A DNA stretch of 64,000 bases from Liolophura sinensis (taxonomy: Eukaryota > Mollusca > Polyplacophora > Chitonida > Chitonidae), in NCBI RefSeq assembly GCF_032854445.1, contig NC_088307.1, forward strand, positions 26,736,046 through 26,800,045, given 5' to 3'. Positions 1 to 13,114 of this stretch are shown here, piece by piece (the first letter of the stretch is position 1; the number at the start of each line of letters is the position of its first letter). The translations under genes and the position numbers were made by a program. The notes under the pieces were generated by a model. That model saw only the letters and a program-made list of their open reading frames with translations. It was not told where the DNA came from and ran no database searches.

Positions 1-1740
1 GTAATTAATTTTATTAATGAATAAAAAGGTGCTATGCTGGCAATATTTAAGAACACTAAATGGAGGCGTCCAGTGGTAAAGCCTTGACACAGACGTTGAC
101 ATGTTTTGTGACATAGCCTGATATCATCGGTGTTAGCATAATATAAAGGATCATCACTGTTGAATAAGCTCTTCCATGTACAGCTAGGTGAGATACACCA
201 CAACTACACCACAACGAACACTTTCTGAAATATTGTCCGGTAATAAGTGGTTACATAATAATATCAAAATTAAAGTCATTTCCCTTCCATAGACCGTGAG
301 AGGAAGACATGGTGTTTCTTATCAACATAAAAATCAACACAACACGTTCCATTTTCAAAATCAGTAGTCTCCATGATTGCCTGTCAAATGAGATGTATTT
401 GCTTTGCTGCTTCGTCTATGTAGGGAAACCAAAATACAAAAATAACGAAAAAAATCAAGCAGTTATCAAAGATATAAAAATTACATCGTACATGAAAAGT
501 AAATTATTCTAGGGCCAGCATTTATGTATATAACAATAATAAACGAGCGACAAAAGCATACATTATTAACTGCCCTTATTTGACTCTTTAAATTCTTCAT
601 GCTTCAAAAAACACGATCCAATATTTTACAGAGTAATCCGATTAATAAACTACCTGTCGGTTTGATGAGTCAAAACAAACATGCTTACATAACACGTGCG
701 AGTAAATAGATAAAAAAACATATAAAACCTCAAATATATATTGCCTATAAAATAAGCAGCTAGGAAGGAAATCGAAATTATTTAGTATAAGCGATACACT
801 CTAAGTAAATCTGATAATAATGTGTTTGTTGGGGATGGTGGAATCATCAAGAAAGATAACGAATTGTAAATTGACATCAGTCGCTACAAGTAGCTGATAG
901 GAAAAACGCCGATCCACATTCTCATTTTACAAATATATATTGAGGATTTCATCTCAGTGGGTGATTAACCGGGAAACGACAGAGCAGTTCTTACTTTGGA
1001 GGCTCGGTGACATCTGAAAGATAAGAAACAATTTCAGTTAAGGAGTGTTGTATTTTAAGCCGATATTTGTTAAAGGCTTGAGCGTCATGCAGGGACGTAA
1101 GATATAATGTAGTGGAGCGCCTGTGTCGGTACATATCCAATAGTAATTATATAAGTAGAGCTGTTACGTTCCTTACATCCATACCGGTGGTCAAGCCTCA
1201 AGACATTATGAAAATAATACACTGAACTAATTTGACATGATCGGGAAAATTAAGCCTTGGAAAACATTTGTTTACCAACAGATGCTAACTCGCATAACGC
1301 CGAATAGGCGTATTCAACTGCCGAAGTACACAGACAATGGAATATTCAACACATTGAACTCCTATGTACAAATTGTAACAGTATTTACAAAAACAGGCAA
1401 CATGGAAAAAATGCATGACAAACATGAAAAATGATTAACGGGGTTTAAACCCCACACTACCAGATATCATATACAATTCGTCTGGTGTTGAAAACCACCA
1501 CAGCGCCTTGATTAGGTTACGCCTTAGCGATCACCCCACTTGGGTAAGTACGAGCATTTAAGGTTGCTCGACACATGGCGTGCAATCACGCCGCTCTAGT
1601 GTCCCATCTTGTTTGCCTCGGCTCAGTTCAGTTTTGAGAGCTGTCGAGGACAGAGGTCATGTAGGTGACAGGAAATGTTAGGAGACTATAAAGACAAGAA
1701 ATTTTTGTCTAAACAGTTAGAAGGGATAAGCGGTATGGTG
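1..1740. other. AT-rich sequence without a recognisable gene
   Basis: Short open frames of 60-70 codons at 309-512 and 1237-1434 have no recognisable motif and the composition of the surrounding non-coding DNA. I see no tandem array or recognisable mobile element here. Confidence 0.5.
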
Positions 1741-1777
1741 TGTTCTTTTCTTTACGACAGATCCCCAACCCAAAGCC

Positions 1778-1844
1778 ATGGCGAAGGAACTCGTAGTAAC
1801 ATTTTTGTGCAGCATCCTAACATCCGTCGCTTCCCTCCTTGAAT
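1778..1844 (+). CDS. Candidate first coding exon with a signal peptide
   Basis: An ATG in a strong start context (AAGCCATGG) opens 22 codons reading MAKELVVTFLCSILTSVASL and then two more residues, LE. This has the charge-then-hydrophobic pattern of a signal peptide. The frame runs directly into a good splice donor, GAAT|GTAAGG, at 1845, leaving one base of the next codon (phase 1). The product would be secreted or membrane-bound. I could not find the following exon in the next few kilobases, so the protein is unknown. A chance hydrophobic frame is the main alternative. Confidence 0.35.
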
Positions 1845-3019
1845 GTAAGGTGTAAACCTGAATAGGAACTGGAAGCCACGATGTTTCTTTAACGTTTGAA
1901 TTTGGCCTAATAAGAGTAACATGCTTTGGGCTGGTAATGTACATGTGTGAATAGACATTTTTCATATGTTTGGCTATGGCTTTGGACTTGCATTATATTA
2001 CTGATAGCAAAGGGACATGGGGGAACGCCGTCTTGAATGTTAAGAATTACCCATGATGCATTGCGAACAGGGCTGGTTTACGAGCAAACATGCAAGGCAT
2101 GTATAGTAATACACAGTTACCTCCAATGCCCATGCTCATTGCACAGGCTTACATTTCTATGTGTGGGGTAGGGTGGTGTCATTTTAACATTTCTAACCAA
2201 AAACCTATTTGCTGTAGCTCAAATCCGTTGCACATTTCCAAAAGAGCTACACTTTGGTACTCTATACCACATTTTTAGCTACGGTAGTTCTCGAGTTACA
2301 GGCTAAGCAAAAACAGACAAAATTTGCCGCATAACCTTGTTCCTAAAATCACCAAATTTTAACAACATCCAGTGAAAACTTTTCCTTTTACGGCTCTTAA
2401 AATTTTTAGACAGCTTTCAAGAAATCGGAAGAAATATAATAAACATCCGAATGCTTTCAATAGACGTCCCAGGACAGAGTGGGTTCATCAGGTATTAACT
2501 ATCTCTCTCGTAAACAATTCTTCCTCTCCTCACCATTCTCTTACGTCAAAATTTGTTCTCACTTGCCAAAAGTTCTTTTTCTCGAGCCAACTTTCCTTGC
2601 TTTCCAGTTATACTTTCTAACTGGTTATGGAAATTTTATTTTCTAGGTGAAATTATTCAAATGAATAAATGTAATATAATGTAATATGATTGACTAATGT
2701 ACAAAATTAGCTTATATCTAATTTCACGTCTTTGCATTTTATGTTTGCGAAATTGTCAGTTCAATCATTCTGGCTGAAGAACGGTCAAGTGACATGCCCG
2801 TTTGCCGGCTTTTATTCTTCATAAGGGACAAGGCAGGTGTACTTGTCGTGTCACAAAGGGGTGATTCTATTATCTGTTATCCGGGTTTTAGAAATAAGAT
2901 TTGGAGTTTGTTGGTTAAGAATGCCATGGCTACGGTTATGTTGGCATGTCATCAACCTATTCACTGGTAATCAATCCTAAAATAGATGACATATTTTATA
3001 AGTTTAGCTGAAGAGTTAT
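1845..3019. other. No gene seen
   Basis: The frames at 2090-2278 and 2372-2620 show no family motif and look like chance. If the signal-peptide exon at 1778 is real, this stretch would be its intron. Confidence 0.4.
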
Positions 3020-3560
3020 GTTGTGGATCAAGGCTTGATCAAATGGTCGATGGAACAAACAGTTTTTGCAACAGCGCTTAATAGGATAATCAACAGAGGG
3101 AATACTTTTTGCAACAAAGTTTGGTCAATTTATCTGCTGAAAAATTAGTTTTGCATTACACTTTACTATCACGGTCAAGTGATGTACAGATATTTTTACA
3201 CTGATCAACTATAAAGAATTACTTTTTACAACGACGATTGATCAGATGGTCAGGCAAGAAATGAGAAACGACTGATGAAAGAAAGAATTTTTTCATATAA
3301 TCGCGTACTAAATTGGTCAGTTGAGGGAAAACGTATGGCAACAATAGCTGACAATGGTTAACGAACGAAGCGCCTTTTGAAACAACAATTCGTCATCTTA
3401 TCCTTTGTAAGACAGCTTTTGCAACAATGCTTGATCCACATGTCAGTCAAACAAATAGATTTTTCAGGAACGGTTGGTGACTTGGTCAACCAAAATTCTA
3501 TTTCATCCCCTGACGTATTAAGAAGCAATACACAACAAATGTTTTGGAGACGCTCCCTTT
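3020..3560 (+). repeat. Degenerate tandem repeat, TTTTGCAACAA motif
   Basis: Variants of TTTTTGCAACA recur near 3062, 3108, 3226, 3338, 3377 and 3417, usually next to a TTGATCAAATGGTCA-like string. The spacing is irregular (about 40 to 120 bases), so this looks like an old, eroded tandem array. The 72-codon open frame across 3377-3595 lies in it and is probably not a gene. Confidence 0.3.
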
Positions 3561-3681
3561 TTTGTTTTAGATCATCTTTACGTGCAGGCTTTTGAAAGCT
3601 GTCTTTGTTTCAAAATTTGTAGTGTGGTATCTTTTTGTAGGACAGGGTATGAATCTGAATTCTAAGTAGGTTTAGGGGTGG

Positions 3682-3774
3682 TATTTATTTATTTAATTGA
3701 TTGTTGTTTTACGAAGTACTCAAGAATATTTCACTTATACGTCGACGGCGTGCAGTATGGTGGAAGGAATCGGG
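3682..3774 (-). mobile_element. SINE-1, 3' fragment
   Basis: Antisense fragment of the main tRNA-derived SINE of the window. It starts with the inverted tail (ATTTATTTAATTGATTG) and carries the conserved ACTCAAGAATATTTCACTTA block, then loses similarity before the tRNA-like head. Confidence 0.75.
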
Positions 3775-4079
3775 GTGATATTGAAGAGCCAGATGTAGAT
3801 GTAGAAAAAGCGAAAGGTACTTAAGCCCTATTCATATATCGGAGACAGCAATCATAACCTATTCTCCAGAAACTTTTCTGTATGAGTGGGTCACAGTATT
3901 GTGACAGAAATGCACGTCCAAATTATTTAACGTACAAGCTGCTCACAAAATGTGTAACATATCCACATTAATATGTCTATCAGTAGTACACAATGTGTGT
4001 ACCAGGGATGCACATGTCATTGTAGATATACAAATTGGTGACAGTTGTGTCAAAAAGTACCACCATTAACTATCAGACC

Positions 4080-7000
4080 TCCATCAAGGTGGAAGGATTA
4101 CTAGCCTTGTGGATGGACAGATCTCAGGGTGAGAAGATGACCAGCCTATTACTAGCCTTAAGGATGGGCAGATCTCAGGGTGGGAGGATTACCAGTCTAC
4201 TAGCCTTATGGATGGGCAGATCTCAGGGTGGAAGGACTACCTGCCAAATACTAGCCTTGTGGATGGACAGGTCTCAGGGTGGGAGGATTAACATTCTACA
4301 ACCCTTGTGGATGGACAGATCTCAGGGTGGGAGGATTACCAGTCTAATACTAGCCTTGTGGATGGACAGATCTCAGGGTGGGAGGATTACCATCCTATTA
4401 CTAGCCTTGTGGAAGGACAGATCTCAGGGTGGGAGGATACTAGACTTGTGGATGGACAGATCTCAGGGTGGGAGGATTACCATCCTATAACTAGCCTTGT
4501 CGATGGACAGATCTCAGGGTGGGAGGATTACCATCCTAATACTAGCCTTGTGGATGGACAGATCTCAGGGTGGGAGGATGACCATCCTATTACTAGCCTT
4601 GTGGATGGACAGATCTCAGGGTGGGAGGATTACCAGCCTAATACTAGCCTTGTGGATGGACAGATCTCAGGGTGAGAAGATGACCTAATACTAACCTTGT
4701 GGATGGACAGATCTCAGGGTGGGAGTATGACTATCCTAATACTAGCCTAGTGGATGGACATATCTCAGGGTGGGAGGATGACCCTCCTAATACTAACCTT
4801 GTGGATGGACAGATCTCAGGGTAGGAGGATGACCATCCTAATACTAGCCTAGTGGTTGGACAGATCTCAGGGTGGGAGGATGACCCTCCTAATACTAACC
4901 TTGTGGATGGACAGATCTCAGGGTGGGAGGATTACCCCCCTAATACCAGCCTTGTGGATGGAGAGATCTCAGGGTGGGAGGATGACCATCCTAATACTAG
5001 CCTTGTGGAAGTTCAAATCTCAGGTTGGGAGGATGACCATCCTAATACCAGCGTAGGGGATGGACAGATCTCAGGGTCAGGGTAAGAGGATGACCATCTT
5101 AATACTAACCTTGTGTATGGACAGATCTCAGGGTGGGAGGATGACCATCCTATTACTAGCCTTGTGGATGGACAGATCTCAGGGTGGGAGGATGACCCTC
5201 CTAATGCCAGCCTAGCGGATGGACAGATTTCAGGGTGAGAGGATGACCCTCCTAATACTAACCTTGTGGATGGACAGATCTCAGGGTGGGAGGATGACCC
5301 ACCTAATACTAACCTTGTGGATGGTAAGGTCTCAGAGTGGGAGGATTACCAGTCTTGTGGATGGAGAGATCTCAGGGTGGGAGGATGACCATCCTAATAC
5401 TAGCCTTGTGGAAGTTCAAATCTCAGGTTGGGAGGATGACCATCCTAATACCAGCCTAGCGGATGGACAGATCTCAGGTTGAGAGGATGACCTAATACTA
5501 ACCTTGTGGATGGACAGATCTCAGGGTAGGAGGATGACCATCCTAATATTAGCCACGTGGGTGGACAGATCACAGGGTGGGAGGATGACCATCCTAATAC
5601 TAGCCTTGTGGATGGACAGATCTCAGGGTGAGAGGATTACCAGCTTAATGCTAGCCTAGTGGATGGGCATATCTCAGGGTGGGGGGATGACCCTCCTAAT
5701 ACTAACCTTGTGGATGGACAGATCTCAGGGTGGGAGGATTACCAGCCTAATACTAGCCTAGTGGATGGACAGATCTCAGGGTGGGAGGATTACCCTCCTA
5801 ATACTAACCTTGTGGATGGACAGATCTCAGGGTGGGATGATTACCAGCCTTGTGGATGGAGAGATCTCAGGGTGGGAGGATGACCATCCTAATACTAGCC
5901 TTGTGGAAGTTCAAATCTCAGGTTGGGAGGATGACCATCCTAATACCAGCGTAGCGGATGGACAGATCTCAGGGTCAGGGTAAGAGGATGACCATCCTAA
6001 TACTAACCTTGTGTATGGACAGATCTTAGGGTGGGAGGATGACCATCCTATTACTAGCCTTGTGGATGGACAGATCTCAGGGTGGGAGGATGACCATCCT
6101 AATACCAGCCTAGCGGATGGACAGATCTCAGGGTGAGAGGATGACCCTCCTAATACTAACCTTGTGGATGGACCCATCACAGGGTGGGAGGATTACCAGC
6201 CTAATACTAGCCTAGTGGATGGACAGATCTCAGGGTGGGAGGATGACCCTCCTAATACTAACCTTGTGGATGGTAAGATCTCAGGGTGGGAGGATTACCA
6301 GTCTTGTGGATGGAGAGATCTCAGGGTGGGAGGATGACCATCCTAATACTAGCCTTGTGGAAGTTAAAATCTCAGGTTATGAGGATGACCATCCTAATAC
6401 CAGCCTAGAGGATGGACAGATCTCAGGGTGAGAGGATGACCTAATACTAACCTTGTGGATGGACAGATCTCAGGGTAGGAGGATGACCATCCTAATATTA
6501 GCCACGTGGGTGGACAGATCACAGGGTGGGAGGATGACCATCCTAATACTAACCTTGTGGATGGACAGATCTCAGGGTGGGAGGATTACCAGCCTAATAC
6601 TAGCCTAGTGGATGGACATATCTCAGGGTGGGAGGATGACCCTCCTAATACTAACCTTGTGAATGGACAGATCTCAGGGTGGGAGGATGACCATCCTAAT
6701 ACTAGCCTAGTGGATGGACAGATCTCAGTGTGGGAGGATGACCCTCCTAATACTAACCTTGTGGATGGACAGATCTCAGGGTGGAAGGATTACCAGCCTA
6801 ATACTAGCCTAGTGGATGGACAGATCTCAGGGTGGGAGGATGACCTTCCTAATACTAACCTTGTGGATGGTAAGGTCTCAGGGTGGGAGGATTACCAGTC
6901 TTGTGGATGGAGAGATCTCAGGGTGGGAGCATGACCATCCTAATACTAGCCTTGTGGAAGTTCAAATCTCAGGTTGGGAAGATGACCATCCTAATACCAG

Positions 7001-10000
7001 CCTAGCGGATGGACAGATCTCAGGGTGAGAGGATGACCTATTACTAACCTTGTGGATGGACAGATCTCAGGGTAGGAGGATGACCATCCTAATATTAGCC
7101 ACGTGGGTGGACAGATCACAGGGTGGGAGGATGACCATCCTAATATTAGCATTGTGGATGGACAGATCTCAGGGTGAGAATATTACCAGCCTAATACTAG
7201 CCTAGTGGATGGGCATATCTCAGGGTGGGAGGATGACCCTCCTAATACTAACCTTGTGGATGGACAGATCTCAGGGTGGGAGGATGACCATCGTAATACA
7301 AGCCTAGTGGTTGGACAGATCTCGGGGTGGGAGGATGACCTTCGTAATACTAGCCTTGTGGATGGACAGATCTCAGGGTGGGAGGATTACCAGCCTAATA
7401 CTAGCCTAGTGGATGGACAGATCTCAGGGTGGGAGGATGACCCTCCTAATACTAACCTTGTGGATGGACAGATCTCAGGGTGGGAGGATTACCAGCCTTG
7501 TGGATGGAGAGATCTCAGGGTGGGAGGATGACCATCCTAAAACTAGCCTTGTGGAAGTTCAAATCTCAGGTTGGGAGGATGACCATCCTAATACCAGCCT
7601 TGTGGATGGACAGATCTCAGGGTGGGAGGATGACCATCCTAATACCAGCCTAGCGGATGGACAGATCTCAGGGTGAGGGGATGACCCTCCTAATACTAAC
7701 CTTGTGGATGGACAGATCTCAGGGTTTGAGGATTCCAAGCCTAATACTAGCCTAGTGGATGGACAGATCTCAGGGTGGGAGGATGATCCTCCTAATACTA
7801 ACCTTGTGGATGGACAGATCTCAGGGTGAAAGGATTACCAGCCTTGTGGATGGAGAGATCTCAGGGTGGGAGGATGACCATCCTAATACTAGCCTTGTGG
7901 AAGTTCAAATCTCAGGTTGGGAGGATGACCATCCTAATACCAGCCTAGCGGATGGACAGATCTTAGGATGAGAGGATGACCATCCTAATACTAACCTTGT
8001 GGATGGACAGATCTCAGGGTGGGAGGATGACCATCATTTTACTAGCCTTATGGAAGGACAGATCTCAGGGTGGCGGGATTACCATCCTATTACTAGCCTT
8101 GTGGAAGGACAGATCTCAGGGTGGGGGGATTACCATCCTATTACTAGCCTTGTGGATGGAGAGATCTCAGGGTGGGAGGATTACCATAGTATACTAGCTA
8201 TGTGGATGGACAGATCTCAGGGTGGGAGGATTACCATAGTATACTAGCTATGTGGATGGACAGATCTCAGGGTCGGAGGATTACCATAGTATACTAGCTA
8301 TGTGGATGGACAAATCTCAGGGTGGGAGGATGACCATCCTAATACTATCCTTGTGGATGGACAGATCTCAGGGTGTGAGGATTACCAGCCTTGTGGATAG
8401 AGAAATCTCAGGGTGGGAGGATGACCATCCTAATACTAGCCTTGTGGATGGACAGATCTCAGGGTGGGAGGATTACCATCCTAATACTAGCCTTGTGGAT
8501 GGACAGATCTTAGGGTGGGAGGATTACCAGCCTTGTGGATGGTGAGATCTCAGGGTGGGAGGATGACCATCCTAATACTAGCCTAGCGGATGGACAGATC
8601 TCAGGGTGGGAGGATGACCATTCTAATACTAGCCTTGTGGAAGTTTAAATCTCAGGTTGGGAGGATGACCATCATAATACTAGCGTAGCGGATGGACAGA
8701 TCTCAGGGTGGGAGGATTACCATCCTAATACTAGCCTTGCGGATGGACAGATCTCAGGGTGGGAGGATGACCATGCTTATAATAACCTTGTGGATGGACA
8801 GATGTCAGGGTGGGAGGATTACCAGCCTTGTGGATGGAGAGATCTTAGGGCGGGAGGATTACCAGCCTAATACTAGCCTTGCTGAGGAACAGATCTCAGG
8901 GTGGGAGGATTACCATCCTAATACTAGCCTTGCGGATGGACAGATCTCAGGGTGGGAGGATGACCATTCTAATTCTAGCCTTGTGGATGGACAGATCTCA
9001 GGGTGGGAGGATGACCATCCTAATGCTAGCCTTGTGGATGGACAGATCTCAGAGAGGGAGGATGACCATCTTGTGGATGGACATATCTCAGGATGGGAGG
9101 ATTACCAGCCTAATACTAGCCTTGCGGATGGACAGATCTCAGGGTGGGAGGATAACCAGCTTAATACTAGCCTTGTGGATGGTCAGATCTCAGGGTGGGA
9201 GGATGATCATCCGAATACTAGCCTCGTGGATGGAGAGATCTTAGGATGTGAGGATTACGATCATGATATTAGCCTTGTGGATAAACAGATCTCAGGGTGG
9301 GAGGATGACCATCCTAATACTAGCCTTGTGGATGGACAGCTCTCAGGGTGGGAGGATTATCAGCTCTGTGGATGGACAGATCTCAGGGTGGGAGGATGAC
9401 CATCATAATACTAGCCTAGCGGATAAAGAGATCTCAGGGTGAGAGGATGACCATCCTAATAATAACCTTGTGGATGGACAGATTTCAGGGTGGGAGGATG
9501 ACCATCCTAATACTAGCCTTGTGGATGGACAGATCTCAGGGTGGGAGGATGACCATCCTAATACTAGACTTGTGGATGGACAGATCTCAGGGTGGGAGGA
9601 TGACCATCCTAATACTAGCCTTGTGGATGGACAGATCACAGGTTGGGAGGATGACCATCCTAATACTAGCCTTGTGGATGGACAGATCTCAGGGTGGGAG
9701 GATGACCATCCTAATACTAGACTTGTGGATGGACAGATCTCAGGGTGGGAGGATGACCCTCCTAATAATAGCCGTGCGGATGGACAGATCTCAGGTTGGG
9801 AGGATGACCATCCTAATACTAGCCTTGTGGAAGGTTAAATCTCAGGTTGGGAGGATGACCATTCTAATATTAGCCTTTTGGATGGAGAGATCTCAGGGTG
9901 AGAGGATGACCAATCCTAATATCAGCCGTAAGAATAGACAGCTCTCAGGGTGGGAGTATTACCAGCCTTATACTTGCCCTATGGATGAATAGATCTCAGG

Positions 10001-10090
10001 GTGGGAGGATTACGATCCTAATACTAGCTTTAAGGATGGACAGCTCTCAATGTGGTTGTGTTAACTGCCTAATGCTAGGCTTAAGGATGG
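4080..10090 (+). repeat. 51-bp satellite with higher-order structure
   Basis: About 115 copies of a 51-bp unit fill 6 kb. The unit contains GTGGATGGACAGATCTCAGG (a BglII site in most copies), then GTGGGAGGATGACCATCCTA, then ATACTAGCCTT. Because 51 is 17 codons, frames stay open on both strands and give peptides such as DGQISGWEDDHPNTSLV. All frames are cut often by the GGGTGA variant, so coding is unlikely. A variant unit with GTTCAAATCTCAGGTTGGG recurs at 5011, 5414, 5909, 6363 (as GTTAAAAT), 6960, 7557 and 7903. A second marker (GCCACGTGGGTGG) lies at about 5551, 6500 and 7097. Both give a 597-bp higher-order period between 6.4 and 7.6 kb. Each unit can form a small hairpin, AGGAT-GACC-ATCCT. 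A local sub-variant with ATAGTATACTAGC amplifies at 8160-8340. Confidence 0.97.
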
Positions 10091-10214
10091 ACGGCGCTGT
10101 GACACCAAACGTTAAAATATGAATTACATTTAAACATAATTATGGAATGCTTTGATTTTTGGGGTTTGCCAGCTGATAAGAAACTACCGAAAGGAAGTGT
10201 TTTTGTGTTTTACA

Positions 10215-10505
10215 TACAAGGCCATCGCCTTGAGTAATTGTAGACCAGTGACGTGTAATAAATTGCAATTAACACCACTGCTATTTTTTTTACTTAATTC
10301 TGCTGAAGCCACGGTGCTAGGGAGCGTGTAAATTGCTACAATTAATGCATTTACATGAACACTTAGAATAAAACCCTGACTAACTTAAATTAACAAGAGG
10401 CCGTGTTTCAGGGGTTACGTGTCACCATTTCCCAGCTATCACACACGTCGTTGCTCTGGTATTTCTCTCTATGCTGTATGTCTTCATTATATTGTCGTAT
10501 TTCTA
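10215..10505 (-). repeat. Dispersed repeat DR1, antisense copy
   Basis: One of several dispersed copies of a repeat called DR1 here. It holds in order CAGTGACGTGTAATAAATTG, a GTGTAAATTGCTAC block, AATAAAACCCTGACTAA, and an inverted version of the unit tandemly amplified at 16.9-18.8 kb (TTCAGGGGTTACGTGTCACC to TATGCTGTATGTC). Related copies lie at 16,140, 33,480, 43,273, 58,235, 58,400 and 62,110. I see no reverse transcriptase or transposase in it, so it is probably non-autonomous; its class is not known to me. Confidence 0.6.
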
Positions 10506-10859
10506 ACCCATTGGCGACAATTGTACTTGGATTTTTTCTTTGAAATTCTTCAGTGGAATACGTCACTGCCCAAAAGTCTTTTTTCTTTCTTGTTACAGTT
10601 GCAGTGTGCAGGAGAATATTCTTTTTGCACGGTATACTTTTCACAGACAAATTCACAAAATGAATGATTATAGTTTAACGTCACATTGGCAGTAATGCAG
10701 CTATAACGCTACAATTGTTTGCAGCTGCGTATAACATTGCTTTTCCTGCTCATAGCCCCCATATAAGTAAATCCGAATATGTATACACATATAAGCACTA
10801 CGAAATAATACTAATTTCATAATTCTAACTTCATACAAAATTAATATTTTCTCGATATA

Positions 10860-10865
10860 TTTAAT
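10860..10865 (-). promoter_or_regulatory. Variant poly(A) signal ATTAAA
   Basis: ATTAAA on the minus strand, about 62 bases after the stop codon of the coiled-coil exon at 10,928. The position suits the 3' end of that gene, but this hexamer is common in AT-rich DNA. Confidence 0.3.
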
Positions 10866-10927
10866 AAGAGAACCTAGTGCAATGAAACAAGACACAGAAT
10901 TACAAACATTTCGTTCTACTTACCCAC

Positions 10928-11677
10928 TTATTCACTCATTAACTTTGCTCTCTTTGTTAACCACTTCTCTTTTTTTGCCAACAACTCGTTCATTTGAGTG
11001 TCCCAACGAAGTTTCTTCTCCAGCAACCTTTCTCTAATAGACAAAGTTCTTTCAACCTCAGTTGAATTATTAGACATTTGTTTCTCCTTTACCAGTCTGT
11101 CGTATTCTTCCTGCAACTTACGTTTCTCTTTCTCCAGACTCACTTCTTCTGTGACGATCTCTCTTTTCTCTTCCACCATTTTTTTCTTTGCTGTTATGAC
11201 GTGTTCATTCTCTTTTATTTTATTTTCTTCTTTCTTAATAATCCCTCTGAGTTCTTGAAGAATGGGGATGGTTAGTTTTCTGTATTGAATTTTCGTTTCC
11301 CTTAATCTCTTCCTCTCTTTCCCCATATATGTAAAGGTAGGAAAGATACTGCGTAAGCTTGATATTTCTTCTTTCATCCTTTCTTGCGTTAACATTAGGT
11401 TTTTTTCCTTTTCCGTCAGTTTCTCTCTCTCTTTGGACAAGTTCACTATAATGGCTTTCAATCTCTCTTCCTCTTTCCTGAAATGGTTTTCATTAGACAA
11501 CTCATCCACTCTCGTTTTCTCCTTTTGCAATGATTCCGATATTGTATTCAGATTTCGATTCACCTGTTCAGTTGTTTCGCTATAAGTCTTCAAATCATTT
11601 TTAGCTTGCACCATTCTCCATTGTTCTGGTATGAGCCGTATTAAAGATATTAAAAAAGGGAAGTTCATTTTCAGGAC
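10928..11677 (-). CDS. Coiled-coil terminal exon of an LRAT-domain protein
   Basis: A 750-base exon entered through a clean acceptor (TTCATTTCTTTTTAG|GTCCTGAAAATG) in phase 0 and open to a TAA stop. It encodes about 249 residues. The first 15 or so are hydrophobic (VLKMNFPFLISLIRLIP), a possible membrane-associated segment. The rest is Lys/Glu-rich heptad-like sequence (for example ERLKAIIVNLSKEREKLTEK), broken near residue 110 by a short region SLRSIFPTFTYMGKERKRL. The phase matches the donor of the LRAT-type exon at 13,115-13,253, so the two should be one gene. The paralogue at 37,539 begins with the same GTCTTG start and has the matching internal break. The role is not known; coiled coils often mediate oligomerisation. 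The reading frame is intact, unlike the plus-strand copy. Confidence 0.75.
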   Translation of the reverse strand, partial: VLKMNFPFLISLIRLIPEQWRMVQAKNDLKTYSETTEQVNRNLNTISESLQKEKTRVDELSNENHFRKEEERLKAIIVNLSKEREKLTEKEKNLMLTQERMKEEISSLRSIFPTFTYMGKERKRLRETKIQYRKLTIPILQELRGIIKKEENKIKENEHVITAKKKMVEEKREIVTEEVSLEKEKRKLQEEYDRLVKEKQMSNNSTEVERTLSIRERLLEKKLRWDTQMNELLAKKEKWLTKRAKLMSE

Positions 11678-12261
11678 CTAAAAAGAAATGAAGGAAATCT
11701 CAACAGAGGCATACACAGGTTACAACATTAACACCTACCGTAAATCTTTAACCTTTTCAGTTACTGAAGTAGGTTTTGAAATGGAATTTATGCACACAAT
11801 TATTGTGCAATAAATATGAGAAGTTAGATGATTTGTATGTATCAGTGTGCAAGCTTCATAAAACTGTGCATATTATTTCTCTACCCTCTACAGCTCTCTC
11901 AAAATGTTTCAAAATATTGGTTGCAGAGGCGGATGAAAGATTGAAGAATTAGTGTAGATGTAGAGACATTTACAGTTTGGTCTGTAAATGATGTTGTCCT
12001 AACACGTTTAAATAATGTTCACAGCTTCAAAATGTGTACATGGATTTAATAATAAATATACTTGCAAGAAATGTATATGTTATGCTACTTAGAAGATTTC
12101 AAACATGCAGACATTATCGTAAAAAGTATCTTTCAGATATTTATGTTCTTACATATATTGCTGTAGTTTGTGATTCAATTATTCGAGGCGTGCACATTAT
12201 TGCATGAAAGCCATTTATAACAATTCATGTAGGTGGCTAATGAAAATACGAAGAGACTGTA

Positions 12262-12460
<199 letters not shown>

Positions 12461-12574
12461 ATGTATTTATGTTTGCATACTTAGGGTTTAATGCCGTATG
12501 TAGCAATTTTTTCGTCATGCGACGGCCAGGAATCATTAGCTGTGTGCACATATACTGTGTCTTCCTGTGTCTTC

Positions 12575-12845
12575 CTGCAAGTCCATGCCGCCAAAGTGCT
12601 ACCGCCACTGAAGTATCATTCCGAAGACACCAGACATGACACCCCATCCAGGCACATCATATTGGGACCAACCAGTTGCGTTTCCTTGCTCTAGCCCTTC
12701 AATGCTGAGTGCCAAGCGAAGCATCGACAAGTACCATTTTTTAAATTGTTCGTATGACCCGACTTGGGTTTGATCTCGGGTCTCCCGACTGGGTCATAAA
12801 TAGTATGTTTTCGTTCCGCGAAGTAACGAGCTCTGGCCTGAGATC
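12575..12845 (-). mobile_element. SINE-2 copy, antisense
   Basis: Second tRNA-derived SINE family. Read on the minus strand it has a B-box-like GATCAAACCC, then TAGAGCAAGGAAACGCAACT, then a conserved block CAATATGATGTGCCTGGATG-GGGTGTCATGTC, then TTCAGTGGCGG. The same order is seen at 42,472 (plus) and 61,385 (minus). It sits in the intron of the LRAT/coiled-coil gene. Confidence 0.7.
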
Positions 12846-13114
12846 ATGTGAACATCAGATTGCAGTGGACAAGTAATTTGATCGTTACTTCTCTAGGTAT
12901 TAATCCCACAAACGTTTGTTTGTGTATCATGTTTACATGGACATATTTGTCTAATAAAAAGCATTATTATTCTTTATTGACCGAAAGAAGGTGGCATGGC
13001 GTCACATCGGTTACCCGTGTATCGAGACTGGAACAAACGGGACACGGGACACGGGACAAAGAAACCACTACTAGACCAGTGATATCATATCGTGTTACTT
13101 TTTTTTCAACTTAC

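Noticed and set aside
4035-9992. Long open frames reading DGQISGWEDDHPNTSLV or MDRSQGGRMTILILALW repeats
   Set aside because: They arise because the satellite unit is 51 bp. Several frames on both strands are open at once, and all are cut at random by the GGGTGA variant.
4080-10090. CRISPR-like array
   Set aside because: Repeats are contiguous without unique spacers, and the sequence is clearly animal.
11078-11275. Plus-strand hydrophobic frames opposite the coiled-coil exon
   Set aside because: They are the antisense shadow of a Lys/Glu-rich exon, which gives Phe/Leu/Ser-rich complements.
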